In this document: one piece after another, positions 1 to 5,437 of the stretch | How the letters are laid out: each line of letters opens with the position of its first letter | How positions within the stretch are numbered: position 1 is the stretch's first letter | Source: an uncultured Clostridia bacterium | GTDB lineage: Bacteria > Bacillota > Clostridia > Oscillospirales > Butyricicoccaceae | Length of the DNA: 5,679 bases | Assembly (NCBI GenBank): GCA_945486175.1 | Contig: CALYTA010000080.1 | Coordinates: 1-5,679 of the forward strand | Direction of reading: 5' to 3' | Translations under genes and position numbers: made by a program | Notes under the pieces: generated by a model | What the model was told of the DNA's origin: nothing | What the model saw: only the letters and a program-made list of their open reading frames with translations | The model's database searches: none

Positions 1-67
1 GCTGGTGGTCGATCAGGCGGAAAACCGCATGCACACCATCAAGGCGGTCATGGCGGCAACACTGTAA
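1..67 (+). CDS. C-terminal end of an unidentified protein
   Basis: Reading from base 2, an open frame gives about 21 residues ending ENRMHTIKAVMAATL and stopping at TAA (65-67). I prefer this frame because the peptide has an ordinary helical composition and is followed directly by a strong terminator; the frame starting at base 1 gives a Gly/His-rich string that looks like an artefact. Too little is visible to name a family. The gene lies upstream of, and is separated by a terminator from, the surface-protein gene that follows. Confidence 0.55.
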   Translation, partial: LVVDQAENRMHTIKAVMAATL

Positions 68-83
68 CTGACAGGTACATATA

Positions 84-118
84 GGGGAGCAGGAGCAAAG
101 GCCTGCTCCTCTTTTTTT
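84..118 (+). terminator. Intrinsic terminator of the upstream gene
   Basis: GGAGCAGG (86-93) pairs perfectly with CCTGCTCC (102-109) around an 8-nt loop and is followed by a T-rich tract (110-118). It lies 17 bases after the stop of the partial gene and insulates the next unit. Confidence 0.88.
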
Positions 119-181
119 GCGCCGCAAATGGGTACATGTTGCAGATTTTTTGGTAAATCGGAATATATTTTGCATGCGTTA

Positions 182-210
182 TTGCAATGTATATCACACT
201 CGGGTATACT
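182..210 (+). promoter_or_regulatory. Sigma-A type promoter of the LRR/SLH gene
   Basis: TTGCAA (182-187) and TATACT (205-210) are separated by exactly 17 bases, so transcription should start near 217. Its position matches the promoter of the second SLH gene relative to the shared leader. The region from 119 to 181 contains no gene; it is AT-rich and holds further TTGCA words. Confidence 0.72.
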
Positions 211-216
211 GTTGCA

Positions 217-278
217 AAAGGGGTTCCATAGAAAATTTATGGGATGATGTGCGCAATGCACAGAAAGGAATGATAAAA
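217..278 (+). promoter_or_regulatory. 5' leader with hairpin, shared with the second SLH gene
   Basis: The untranslated leader can be aligned with 2575-2635: counting from the GTTGCAA at the start site to the GGAATG at the ribosome site, about 44 of 62 positions match by hand. It contains a hairpin: 224-231 (TTCCATAG) pairs with 237-245 (TTATGGGAT) across the loop AAAAT, with one bulged G. It ends in the AAAGGA ribosome site (264-269). A regulatory role is inferred, not shown. Confidence 0.5.
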
Positions 279-2030
279 ATGAGATGGAAGAAAACGGCAA
301 TGAGCTTCCTGCTGGCAGGATGTATCACGGTATCGGTGCTTCCGACCGTATCACTGGCAGTGGGCGCGGACACAGCGGCACAATTGGGACAGAAAAATGC
401 GGACGGTGTGGACAGCGGCACATGCGGTGAAAATCTCACCTGGACGCTGGATGCGGACGGCACGCTGACGATCAGCGGCACGGGCGAGATGGAATTTGAT
501 TCTGACGAAGCGCCTTGGTACAGCAGCAAAGACCAGATTGTAACGGTTGTCATGCAGTCCGGCGTGACAAGCATCGCTGGCGGTGCATTTGCCGAATGCG
601 GCAGCCTGACGGAGGTGACCATCCCGGACAGTGTGGAGAGCATCGAGGTAAGAGCATTTTCTGAATGCACCAGTTTGGAGAGCATCGCCATTCCGGGAAG
701 TGTGACGGACATCTCACGAAATGCGTTTGGGGAATGCAGCAGCCTGACGGACATTTCGGTGGACAGCAGCAATCCTGCGTATTGTTCGGAGGATGGCGTT
801 GTATTTGATAAAGACAAAACGCAGCTGTGCTTCTGCCCCGGAGGAAAAACTGGAATGTACCGTATTCCGGACGGCGTGAAGAGGATTGCGGGTGGTGCGT
901 TCAGCGGCTGCGGCAAACTGACGGGTGTAACCATTCCGGACAGCGTGGACTCTCTCGGCGAGAGTGTTTTTACCGGCTGCACCGGTCTGGAGAGCATGAC
1001 AATTCCGGACGGTGTGGACAGCATCCCCGCCGGTACGTTTTCCAGCTGCACCGGCCTGGCGAGCGTGACGATTCCGGACAGTGTAACGTATATTGATTTT
1101 TATGCGTTTTATGGCTGTACAAGCCTGAAGCAGGTGACCATTCCGGACAGCGTAACCTCCATTGACGAGGGGGCGTTCCAGAATTGCAGCGGTCTGGAGA
1201 ACGTAACGATCGGCAGCAGTGTGAAGTATATTCGCACGCGCGTATTCGAGGGCTGTGCAAGCCTGAAAACAATCTATTTCCGGGGAAATGCGCCGAAAAT
1301 GGAAGTTTACGCATATTACAGTGATTCAAACCGCGACGGCGCATTTCTCGATGTGATTGCAACGGCCTACTATCCGGAACATGCCACCGGCTGGGAGGAA
1401 GTTATTGCAAAGGATTATACCGGCCCGGATGGAAAGCTCACCTGGGTTACCTACAACCCGTCCGTGACAACCAAACCGGTCAATGAAATTTTCTCCGATA
1501 TTCCGGCGAATGCGTGGTACATCCCGTATGTCCAGTACGCATATGACAACGGCCTGATGTCCGGCACGAGCGACACGACATTTGAGCCGAACAGCCCGCT
1601 GACCCGCGCGATGGTCGCACAGATCCTCTATGCGCATGCGGGCAAGCCGGAGGTGACCGGCGCATCCCCGTTTACCGATGTCGCGAACAGCAAGGCGTGG
1701 TATTACAACGCAGTTGTCTGGGCAAACCAGAACGGCATTGTCAACGGCTATGACGACAATACCTTCCGCCCGATGACGAATGTCACGCGCGAGCAGCTCG
1801 CTGTCATGCTGTATGCACATGCAGGCAAGCCGGAGGCCACCGGTTCGCTGAGCGGCTTTGCGGATGCGGGCCAGGTTCACAGCTGGGCAGAAAAGGCAAT
1901 GCTCTGGGCAAACCAGAACGGCATTATCAGCGGCTCGGAGAGCAATGGCAAGCGGTACCTCAAGCCGCAGGGCAATGCAACCCGTGCAGAGGCGGCAACC
2001 ATGCTGACACAGTACCTGAAAGACAAATAA
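279..2030 (+). CDS. Secreted BspA-type leucine-rich-repeat protein with three SLH domains
   Basis: A 583-residue surface protein. Residues 1 to about 28 form a signal peptide (MRWKK, then a hydrophobic core ending near SLAVGA). Residues 46-90 resemble the beta-rich cap often found before BspA repeats (GENLTWTLDADGTLTISGTG). Residues 96-339 contain nine LRR_5/BspA-like repeats of about 23 residues (VTSI..AF..C.SLTEVTIPDS); the third carries a ~35-residue insert. Three SLH domains follow, about 403-451, 464-512 and 526-581, each with an FxD start, W at the middle and a TRA/TRE end. SLH domains generally bind pyruvylated wall polymers, so the protein should sit on the cell wall and display the repeats, perhaps for adhesion; the ligand is unknown. 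Start choice: AAAGGA is 9 bases before ATG 279, whereas ATG 270 touches it. The frame stays open further upstream, but that stretch is the promoter and leader. Confidence 0.9.
   Translation: MRWKKTAMSFLLAGCITVSVLPTVSLAVGADTAAQLGQKNADGVDSGTCGENLTWTLDADGTLTISGTGEMEFDSDEAPWYSSKDQIVTVVMQSGVTSIAGGAFAECGSLTEVTIPDSVESIEVRAFSECTSLESIAIPGSVTDISRNAFGECSSLTDISVDSSNPAYCSEDGVVFDKDKTQLCFCPGGKTGMYRIPDGVKRIAGGAFSGCGKLTGVTIPDSVDSLGESVFTGCTGLESMTIPDGVDSIPAGTFSSCTGLASVTIPDSVTYIDFYAFYGCTSLKQVTIPDSVTSIDEGAFQNCSGLENVTIGSSVKYIRTRVFEGCASLKTIYFRGNAPKMEVYAYYSDSNRDGAFLDVIATAYYPEHATGWEEVIAKDYTGPDGKLTWVTYNPSVTTKPVNEIFSDIPANAWYIPYVQYAYDNGLMSGTSDTTFEPNSPLTRAMVAQILYAHAGKPEVTGASPFTDVANSKAWYYNAVVWANQNGIVNGYDDNTFRPMTNVTREQLAVMLYAHAGKPEATGSLSGFADAGQVHSWAEKAMLWANQNGIISGSESNGKRYLKPQGNATRAEAATMLTQYLKDK
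564..1295 (+). repeat. 69-nt coding repeats encoding nine BspA-type LRRs
   Basis: Degenerate in-frame units of about 69 bases, recognisable by recurring words such as attccggacagc and agcctgac/ggtctggag. Protein units begin at residues 96, 119, 142, 200, 223, 246, 269, 292 and 315. The third unit is lengthened by the segment around NPAYCSEDGVVFDKDKTQLC, an insert style also known from other BspA-like proteins. The repeats could expand or contract by recombination. Confidence 0.85.
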
Positions 2031-2043
2031 CAGCTTTGTAAAG

Positions 2044-2082
2044 ACTGCTCCTTCCGTTCCGGCGGAGGGGGCAGTTTGTTTT
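2044..2082 (+). terminator. Intrinsic terminator of the LRR/SLH gene
   Basis: ACTGCTCCTTCCG (2044-2056) pairs with CGGAGGGGGCAGT (2063-2075) through 13 pairs, two of them G-U in the plus-strand RNA, followed by TTTGTTTTAT. The wobble pairs would become C-A mismatches on the other strand, so it works as a plus-strand terminator. Its core closely resembles the terminator at 3522-3557. Confidence 0.9.
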
Positions 2083-2125
2083 ATAGAAAACTGCACCTCG
2101 ATGTGCAGGATGCGGCCGGCAAGGA

Positions 2126-2154
2126 TTGACGGCAGTTCTGCATAATGCTATGAT
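2126..2154 (+). promoter_or_regulatory. Extended -10 promoter of the Cys-rich gene
   Basis: TTGACG (2126-2131), 17-base spacer, TATGAT (2149-2154), preceded by TGC, which makes an extended -10. Transcription should start near 2161, leaving a leader of about 28 nt. The gene is thus its own unit, started after the preceding terminator. Confidence 0.8.
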
Positions 2155-2188
2155 ACAGACAGAAACAAAAAAGCGGGAGGACAGAAGT

Positions 2189-2494
2189 ATGAAAATTGAT
2201 GGAAATGAGCTGGCAATCCGCCAGAATGAGCTGGACCGGCAGGGCTTCAAGCAGGAAGCCTATGAGATGAAGATGGAATTTTTGAAGCAGGTGCGCGAGA
2301 GCGGTGACCACTGCCCCTGTACGGAGGCCTGTCCGCACCATGGAAACTGTTTTGAGTGCGTGACCATCCATCGCGGACACCGAGACCATCTGCCGATGTG
2401 CCTGTGGGATATGGTCAACGAACGTGTGGCGGCGCTGTCGCATATGACGGAGGGCTCACTGTGCCAATACGAGGCGAAGCAAGTCGAAAAATGA
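2189..2494 (+). CDS. Small Cys/His-rich protein, probably metal-binding, function unknown
   Basis: A 101-residue cytoplasmic protein with no signal peptide or membrane helix. Residues 1-40 are charged and probably helical. Residues 41-71 hold a dense cluster: C42, C44, C48, H50, H51, C54, C57, H61, H64, H67 and C71, in the pattern CPC-x3-C-x5-C-x2-C. An isolated C92 lies near the end. Such CPCT..C..HG.C..C clusters recur in small unannotated proteins of Clostridia and suggest a zinc site or, less likely, an Fe-S site; that role is inferred. Start choice: GGGAGG (2175-2180) is 8 bases before ATG 2189, and the upstream in-frame ATGs lie in the promoter or before the likely start site. No hairpin terminator is visible before the next promoter, so some transcripts may run into the second SLH gene. 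Confidence 0.85.
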   Translation: MKIDGNELAIRQNELDRQGFKQEAYEMKMEFLKQVRESGDHCPCTEACPHHGNCFECVTIHRGHRDHLPMCLWDMVNERVAALSHMTEGSLCQYEAKQVEK

Positions 2495-2539
2495 CACAAA
2501 TGTAAGCATATTGGGTAAGAGATAAAATTTGGAATGGTA

Positions 2540-2568
2540 TTGAAATCTGTATTATAAGATGATATAAT
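2540..2568 (+). promoter_or_regulatory. Strong sigma-A promoter of the second SLH gene
   Basis: TTGAAA (2540-2545), 17-base spacer and a perfect TATAAT (2563-2568), predicting a start near 2575. This is closer to consensus than the promoter at 182-210. Confidence 0.85.
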
Positions 2569-2574
2569 GTTGCA

Positions 2575-2635
2575 AGAACAATCCGTGGAAAATCCATGGG
2601 ATACTATTTGCAACACGCAGAAAGGAATGGCAAAT
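2575..2635 (+). promoter_or_regulatory. 5' leader with hairpin, homologous to the leader at 217-278
   Basis: ATCCGTGG (2581-2588) pairs with CCATGGGAT (2594-2602) across the same AAAAT loop and with the same bulged G as in the first leader. Compared with the first leader, one G-C pair is an A-T pair and two others differ while remaining pairable. The leader ends in the identical CAGAAAGGAATG ribosome-site block. Changes are not concentrated at third codon positions and the first ATG overlaps the -10 box, so this is untranslated RNA rather than an N-terminal extension. Confidence 0.55.
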
Positions 2636-3481
2636 ATGAAGTGGCAGAAAAGATTGATGAGTCTTGTGCTCGCAGGCTGCATGTCGGTTTCTTTGCTGGC
2701 AACTGCTGCCATGGCAGCAGACGTACCGGCAGAGGATGAGCAGGGTACAACAGTAGAGACCACGGTTGACTGCGCAGCAGGCGCACATGCGTGGGATGCT
2801 GGCAAGGTAACGGTTGAGCCGACCGAGACGACGACCGGCATCAAGGTTTACACCTGCAAGATCTGCGGTGAGACCAAGACAGTAAGACTTCCGAAGAAGA
2901 CGGTTAAGCCGGTCAGCGAGATTTTCACTGATGTTCCGGCAGCTTCCTGGTACGTTTCGTTTGTACAGTACGTATATTCCTACGGCCTGATGGATGGCAC
3001 CAGCGCAACGACGTTTGCTCCGAAGGCTCCGCTGACCCGTGCAATGGTTGCACAGATCCTGTACGCACAGGCATACAAGCCGGAAGTAACCAGCGAATCC
3101 GTATTCAGCGACGTTACGAACACCGAGGCATGGTACTATGATGCTGTTGTCTGGGCAAGTGAGAACAAGGTTGTTGCCGGTTATCCGGACGGCACCTTCC
3201 AGCCGAAGGGCAACGTTACCCGCGAAGAGCTCGCTATGATGCTGTACGCACGTGAAGGCAAGCCGCAGATCGTCGGTGGCTGGTCTCTGAAGGCATTTGC
3301 TGACGCTGACAAGGTTCAGGGCTGGGCAAAGGATGCAGTTATCTGGGCATATCAGAACGGCATTATCGCTGGTACCCCGAAGGATGGCGAACTGTACATC
3401 AACCCGCAGGGCAATGCAACCCGTGCAGAGGCTGCAACGATGCTGTCCAAGTATCTGGCACTGAAGGACTGGGCTGACTGA
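2636..3481 (+). CDS. Secreted SLH-domain wall protein
   Basis: A 281-residue protein. The signal peptide is residues 1-27 (MKWQKR, hydrophobic core, probable cut after AMA). A short linker (28-90) contains a CxxC module, C74-K-I-C77, in a Thr/Glu-rich context (HAWDAGKVTVEPTETTTGIKVYTCKICGETKTV), a motif seen in other clostridial wall proteins. Three SLH domains cover about 96-143, 157-204 and 220-273, so almost the whole mature protein is wall-binding. They are clearly paralogous to those of the LRR protein (shared NATRAEAATML, TRAMVAQILYA and WYY.AVVWA). Start choice: AAAGGA lies 9 bases before ATG 2636; ATG 2627 abuts it. Strong promoter plus frequent GTT, GCA, AAG, GAC and TAC codons suggest high expression. 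It could be an abundant small wall-coat or S-layer accessory protein; that role is inferred. Confidence 0.9.
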   Translation: MKWQKRLMSLVLAGCMSVSLLATAAMAADVPAEDEQGTTVETTVDCAAGAHAWDAGKVTVEPTETTTGIKVYTCKICGETKTVRLPKKTVKPVSEIFTDVPAASWYVSFVQYVYSYGLMDGTSATTFAPKAPLTRAMVAQILYAQAYKPEVTSESVFSDVTNTEAWYYDAVVWASENKVVAGYPDGTFQPKGNVTREELAMMLYAREGKPQIVGGWSLKAFADADKVQGWAKDAVIWAYQNGIIAGTPKDGELYINPQGNATRAEAATMLSKYLALKDWAD

Positions 3482-3521
3482 GTCTCAAAAGATAGCGAAA
3501 AGACCTGAAAATGCAGAAAAT

Positions 3522-3557
3522 AAATGCTCCTTCCGCTTCGGCGGAGGGAGCATTTTT
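3522..3557. terminator. Strong terminator between converging genes, UUCG loop
   Basis: AAATGCTCCTTCCGC (3522-3536) pairs with GCGGAGGGAGCATTT (3541-3555) around TTCG, giving the very stable C(UUCG)G tetraloop, followed by TTTTT on the plus strand. One G-U pair favours the plus orientation, but the reverse strand also has a T-rich tail (GCATTTATTTTC), so it probably serves the minus-strand gene ending at 3564 too. Confidence 0.92.
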
Positions 3558-3563
3558 ATGCCT

Positions 3564-4217
3564 TTACGGAAATAAGAACCGATGCAGCGGTTCCGTCAGG
3601 TGACGTTCCCAGAAGCGGATGCACATGCCGACGCCGAAGGCGGCGATAAATGTACCTTCACGGATGCCGCTGATGTTGTGCAGGAAGACAAGCGACAGGA
3701 TTACGGTCAGCGCGACAACGGTCCAGTCGAACCAGATCTTTGTCGTGGACATCGGTTTGCCGGTTCGAAAAGCCAGCGCCAGTGCGACTGCATCCGCCGG
3801 CATGTTCAGAATATCTGCCGCGACATAGAGGAAAATTCCTGTGCCCAGAAAGACTATGCTGCACAGCATGTAGATAAACTGGACGGGATAACCCGGATCA
3901 GCGGGCAGCAGGCCGGTCAGCCGGCCGGACAGTGTGACAAACCAGCCGAAAATGGTGGAAATGACGAGCTGGAGCAGGTTAAACCATTGAAAATCGCGGC
4001 GCAGAATCAGAATCTGCAATACGATATACACGGAAAACACCAGTGTGGTACATAGTCCAAGGCTTTTGCCGGAAATCAGGCTGACAACATAGGGGATGGT
4101 ATCAATCGGAGACACGCCAAGCCCGGACAGGACGGATAAATTGACGCCGACCGTCATCAGGAACAGGCCGGCGAGATACACCGGGATGCGGCGTATCCAT
4201 GAAGCGGTTTTTGACAT
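3564..4217 (-). CDS. YczE/DUF6198-like integral membrane protein
   Basis: A 217-residue polytopic membrane protein. Hydrophobic segments lie at about residues 11-33, 54-73, 79-97, 112-135, 164-180 and 188-203. The first helix and loop carry the family-like pattern VGVNLSVLSGLGVSPIDTIPYVVS (residues 23-46), and residues 138-160 (NMPADAVALALAFRTGKPMSTTKIWFD) form a second conserved-looking loop. This resembles the YczE/YyaS/YitT-type membrane proteins of Firmicutes, whose substrate and role are poorly known; transport is only a guess. The start is ATG at 4217 on the minus strand; a purine-rich GAGAGAGG ribosome site lies about 12 bases upstream, slightly far. It is divergent from the phosphatase and converges on the SLH gene. 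Confidence 0.85.
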   Translation of the reverse strand: MSKTASWIRRIPVYLAGLFLMTVGVNLSVLSGLGVSPIDTIPYVVSLISGKSLGLCTTLVFSVYIVLQILILRRDFQWFNLLQLVISTIFGWFVTLSGRLTGLLPADPGYPVQFIYMLCSIVFLGTGIFLYVAADILNMPADAVALALAFRTGKPMSTTKIWFDWTVVALTVILSLVFLHNISGIREGTFIAAFGVGMCIRFWERHLTEPLHRFLFP

Positions 4218-4246
4218 AGGGAATTCATTCCTCTCTCTTTGGAAGG

Positions 4247-4260
4247 GGGACAGCTGTCCC
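4247..4260. promoter_or_regulatory. Perfect 14-bp palindrome in the leader of the membrane-protein gene
   Basis: GGGACAGCTGTCCC is its own reverse complement and lies between the likely minus-strand start site and the ribosome site. On the plus strand it is followed by TTTTT, and G-U and A-U pairs extend the stem to about 4242-4265. It may be an operator, an mRNA hairpin, or a short terminator for plus-strand transcripts. Nothing in the sequence decides between them. Confidence 0.45.
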
Positions 4261-4268
4261 TTTTTGCC

Positions 4269-4297
4269 ATTGTAGCACGGAGAACAGGGGCAGGTAT
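4269..4297 (-). promoter_or_regulatory. Probable promoter of the membrane-protein gene
   Basis: On the minus strand TACAAT (4269-4274) is preceded by TGC, giving an extended -10. The hexamer 17 bases further upstream (ATACCT, 4292-4297) is a poor -35. Confidence rests on the extended -10 and the position, about 50 bases before the start codon. Confidence 0.5.
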
Positions 4298-4316
4298 ACA
4301 ATAATCTTGCGAAATG

Positions 4317-4329
4317 TTCCAAATTGGAA
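4317..4329. promoter_or_regulatory. Palindrome upstream of the phosphatase promoter
   Basis: TTCCAA-A-TTGGAA is a perfect 6+1+6 inverted repeat just upstream of the plus-strand -35 and within the divergent promoter region. It could be a regulator binding site; no regulator gene is visible nearby. Confidence 0.35.
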
Positions 4330-4334
4330 AGGGT

Positions 4335-4363
4335 TTGCAGCTGATATCTCCGCGTGGTATGAT
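4335..4363 (+). promoter_or_regulatory. Extended -10 promoter of the phosphatase gene
   Basis: TTGCAG (4335-4340), 17-base spacer and TATGAT (4358-4363) preceded by TGG. The predicted start is near 4370, about 24 nt before the start codon. Confidence 0.75.
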
Positions 4364-4393
4364 ACAACTATCAAAGCGAAAGAAGGAACAGAT

Positions 4394-5158
4394 ATGATTC
4401 TCGAACAGATCATCCAGGCCGTGCGTGAATGCGGTGAAATGATCCTGAAAGCTGACCGCACACAGGCGGCAACAGAAATAAAGGATGGGCAGTCCAACAA
4501 TCTGGTCACAAAATATGACAAAGCGGTACAGGAAGCCCTGCGCGAAAAGCTGCTGGCAATTGCGCCGCAGGCGCATTTTGTCGGCGAGGAAGAGGATGTG
4601 CATGAATCGATTGCACGCGGAGATGCCTTTATTGTCGATCCGATTGACGGAACGACAAATTTTGTCAAGGATTACAAATGCAGTGCGATTTCCGTCGCGA
4701 TGACGCACAACGGCGGGCAGGAAATCGGCGTGGTATATAATCCATACCTCGATGAGATGTTTTATGCACAGCGCGGAAAGGGCGCATTCTGCAACGGAAA
4801 ACCGATTCATGTTTCCGACAAGCCGTTAAAACAGGGACTGACACTGTTTGGTTCTGCCTCTTATTATCGGGAACTGGCAGATGAATCCTTCCGCCTGCTG
4901 CGGCTGTGCTTTGACCATTCAATGGATATCCGCCGCAGCGGTTCGGCAGCGATTGACCTGTGTACCATTGCAGCAGGACGTGCAGAGCTGTATTTTGAGC
5001 TTCGTTTGCAGCCGTGGGATTATGCCGCGGGTTCGCTGATTGTCCGCGAGGCGGGCGGCTCTGTCACGCGCGTGGAGGGCGGGGAGATCGACCTCACAAA
5101 GGCATGTTCTGTGCTTGCCATTGGAACCGGTGTAGATCCGGCGTTCCTGCGCGCGTAA
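4394..5158 (+). CDS. suhB: Inositol-1-monophosphatase family enzyme
   Basis: A 254-residue cytoplasmic phosphatase of the Mg2+-dependent, lithium-sensitive inositol monophosphatase (SuhB/IMPase) family, about the usual length. Metal and catalytic motifs are intact: GEEED at residues 64-68, DPIDGTTNF at 82-90 (D82, D85, T87), RRSGSAAIDLC at 180-190, and WDYAAG at 208-213 with D209. Members hydrolyse inositol 1-phosphate or related sugar phosphates, and the exact substrate cannot be read from sequence; the symbol is family-level only. Start choice: AAGGA (4383-4387) is 6 bases before ATG 4394; the frame is open upstream to 4307 but that part contains the promoter. There is no terminator after the stop: the promoter of a small RNA begins 7 bases later, so phosphatase transcripts probably run to the hairpin at 5247-5290. 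Confidence 0.92.
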   Translation: MILEQIIQAVRECGEMILKADRTQAATEIKDGQSNNLVTKYDKAVQEALREKLLAIAPQAHFVGEEEDVHESIARGDAFIVDPIDGTTNFVKDYKCSAISVAMTHNGGQEIGVVYNPYLDEMFYAQRGKGAFCNGKPIHVSDKPLKQGLTLFGSASYYRELADESFRLLRLCFDHSMDIRRSGSAAIDLCTIAAGRAELYFELRLQPWDYAAGSLIVREAGGSVTRVEGGEIDLTKACSVLAIGTGVDPAFLRA

Positions 5159-5165
5159 CGCCTGC

Positions 5166-5194
5166 TTGACAGGTATGACGATCCGTGCTATTCT
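5166..5194 (+). promoter_or_regulatory. Consensus extended promoter of the small antisense RNA
   Basis: Perfect TTGACA (5166-5171), 17-base spacer and TATTCT (5189-5194) preceded by TGC. The start should be near 5201. It has the same design as the opposing promoter at 5477-5505, including the GGT after TTGACA. Confidence 0.85.
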
Positions 5195-5206
5195 AAATAT
5201 AACAAG

Positions 5207-5233
5207 AGAGACATACCGGTAACGGCTGTCCCC
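5207..5233 (+). repeat. Left arm of the inverted repeat in the toxin-antitoxin module
   Basis: AGAGACATACC, 5-base spacer, CGGCTGTCCCC. The reverse complement of 5438-5469 has the same two 11-base blocks with a 10-base spacer. Each arm lies at the start of one of the two converging transcripts. Confidence 0.9.
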
Positions 5234-5246
5234 ACAGTGAGCAATT

Positions 5247-5290
5247 GAAGTAATCGCCTTATGTGGTAGTTAGGCGGTTGCTTCTTTTTT
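5247..5290 (+). terminator. Terminator of the antisense RNA and probably of the phosphatase mRNA
   Basis: GAAGTAATCGCC (5247-5258) pairs with GGCGGTTGCTTC (5273-5284) through 12 pairs, two of them G-U, around a 14-nt loop, then TTTTTT (5285-5290). The G-U pairs become C-A mismatches in a minus-strand RNA and there is no U-tract on that side, so the hairpin is built for plus-strand transcripts. Confidence 0.9.
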
Positions 5291-5375
5291 ATCTGGAAAG
5301 TAAAATGACCAGATTGATGATAGATACAATCAGCGTGCAGAGCTGAAACAGCTCCGAATACGTAACATTTTTCAT
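5289..5375 (-). CDS. 28-residue Fst/holin-like type I toxin
   Basis: A 28-residue peptide, MKNVTYSELFQ followed by a hydrophobic helix (about residues 8-26) and ending LLSR. One membrane span, a VTYSELF N-terminus and the minute size resemble the putative holin-like toxin group and the TxpA/BsrG/Fst class of type I toxins, which insert into the membrane. The charged tail is only one Arg, shorter than in typical members. Support for a real gene: GGGGGTGG ribosome site (5381-5388) five bases before ATG, a consensus promoter about 100 bases upstream and an opposing small RNA. An in-frame GTG three codons earlier is a possible alternative start but lies inside the ribosome site. The frame is open further upstream, but no ribosome site supports a longer form. 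Confidence 0.75.
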   Translation of the reverse strand: MKNVTYSELFQLCTLIVSIINLVILLSR

Positions 5376-5383
5376 ATCATCCA

Positions 5384-5409
5384 CCCCCGATCCTTTGCAG
5401 ATTTGGGGG
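5384..5409 (-). promoter_or_regulatory. Hairpin that may hide the toxin ribosome site
   Basis: In the minus-strand mRNA, CCCCC (complement of 5405-5409) can pair with GGGGG (complement of 5384-5388), the core of the ribosome site, with a possible AUC/GAU extension in the loop. Sequestered ribosome sites are typical of type I toxin mRNAs. The pairing was found by eye; energy was not calculated. Confidence 0.5.
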
Positions 5410-5437
5410 AGAAGAGTTTGTCCCCATCGAAAAGTCA

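Larger units (their letters stand above)
5201..5290 (+). ncRNA. Putative type I antitoxin RNA, about 90 nt
   Basis: A strong promoter and a strong terminator delimit a transcript of about 90 nt with no convincing reading frame. It converges on the small hydrophobic-peptide gene, and its U-tract overlaps that gene's stop codon (5289-5291), so it would be fully complementary to the 3' untranslated part of the peptide mRNA if that mRNA extends this far. This matches 3'-overlapping type I antitoxins such as RatA. Its 5' part (5207-5233) repeats the 5' part of the opposing mRNA. Expression is inferred, not observed. Confidence 0.7.

Noticed and set aside
117..278. Longer N-terminus for the LRR/SLH protein
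   Set aside because: The added part spans a terminator tail, the promoter and the leader; the signal peptide and spaced ribosome site fix the start at 279. The same logic excludes 2567-2635 for the second protein.
194..1051. Long open frame on the minus strand opposite the LRR region
   Set aside because: It is produced by the repetitive composition of the LRR gene; no ribosome site, no family resemblance, and it crosses the promoter and leader of the real gene.
564..1295. CRISPR-like or tandem-repeat array
   Set aside because: The ~69-base periodicity is degenerate and in frame, and is explained by leucine-rich repeats.
1326..2096. Open frame of about 256 residues on the minus strand opposite the SLH region
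   Set aside because: It runs through the terminator hairpin and mirrors conserved SLH codons; the plus-strand domains are unmistakable.
3582..4055. Open frame of about 157 residues on the plus strand within the membrane-protein gene
   Set aside because: The product is rich in Gln, Asp and Arg with no motif, while the opposite strand gives a clear multi-helix membrane protein.
4157..4810. Open frame of about 217 residues on the minus strand across the divergent region
   Set aside because: It overlaps both the promoters and the phosphatase catalytic motifs; a shadow of the real gene.
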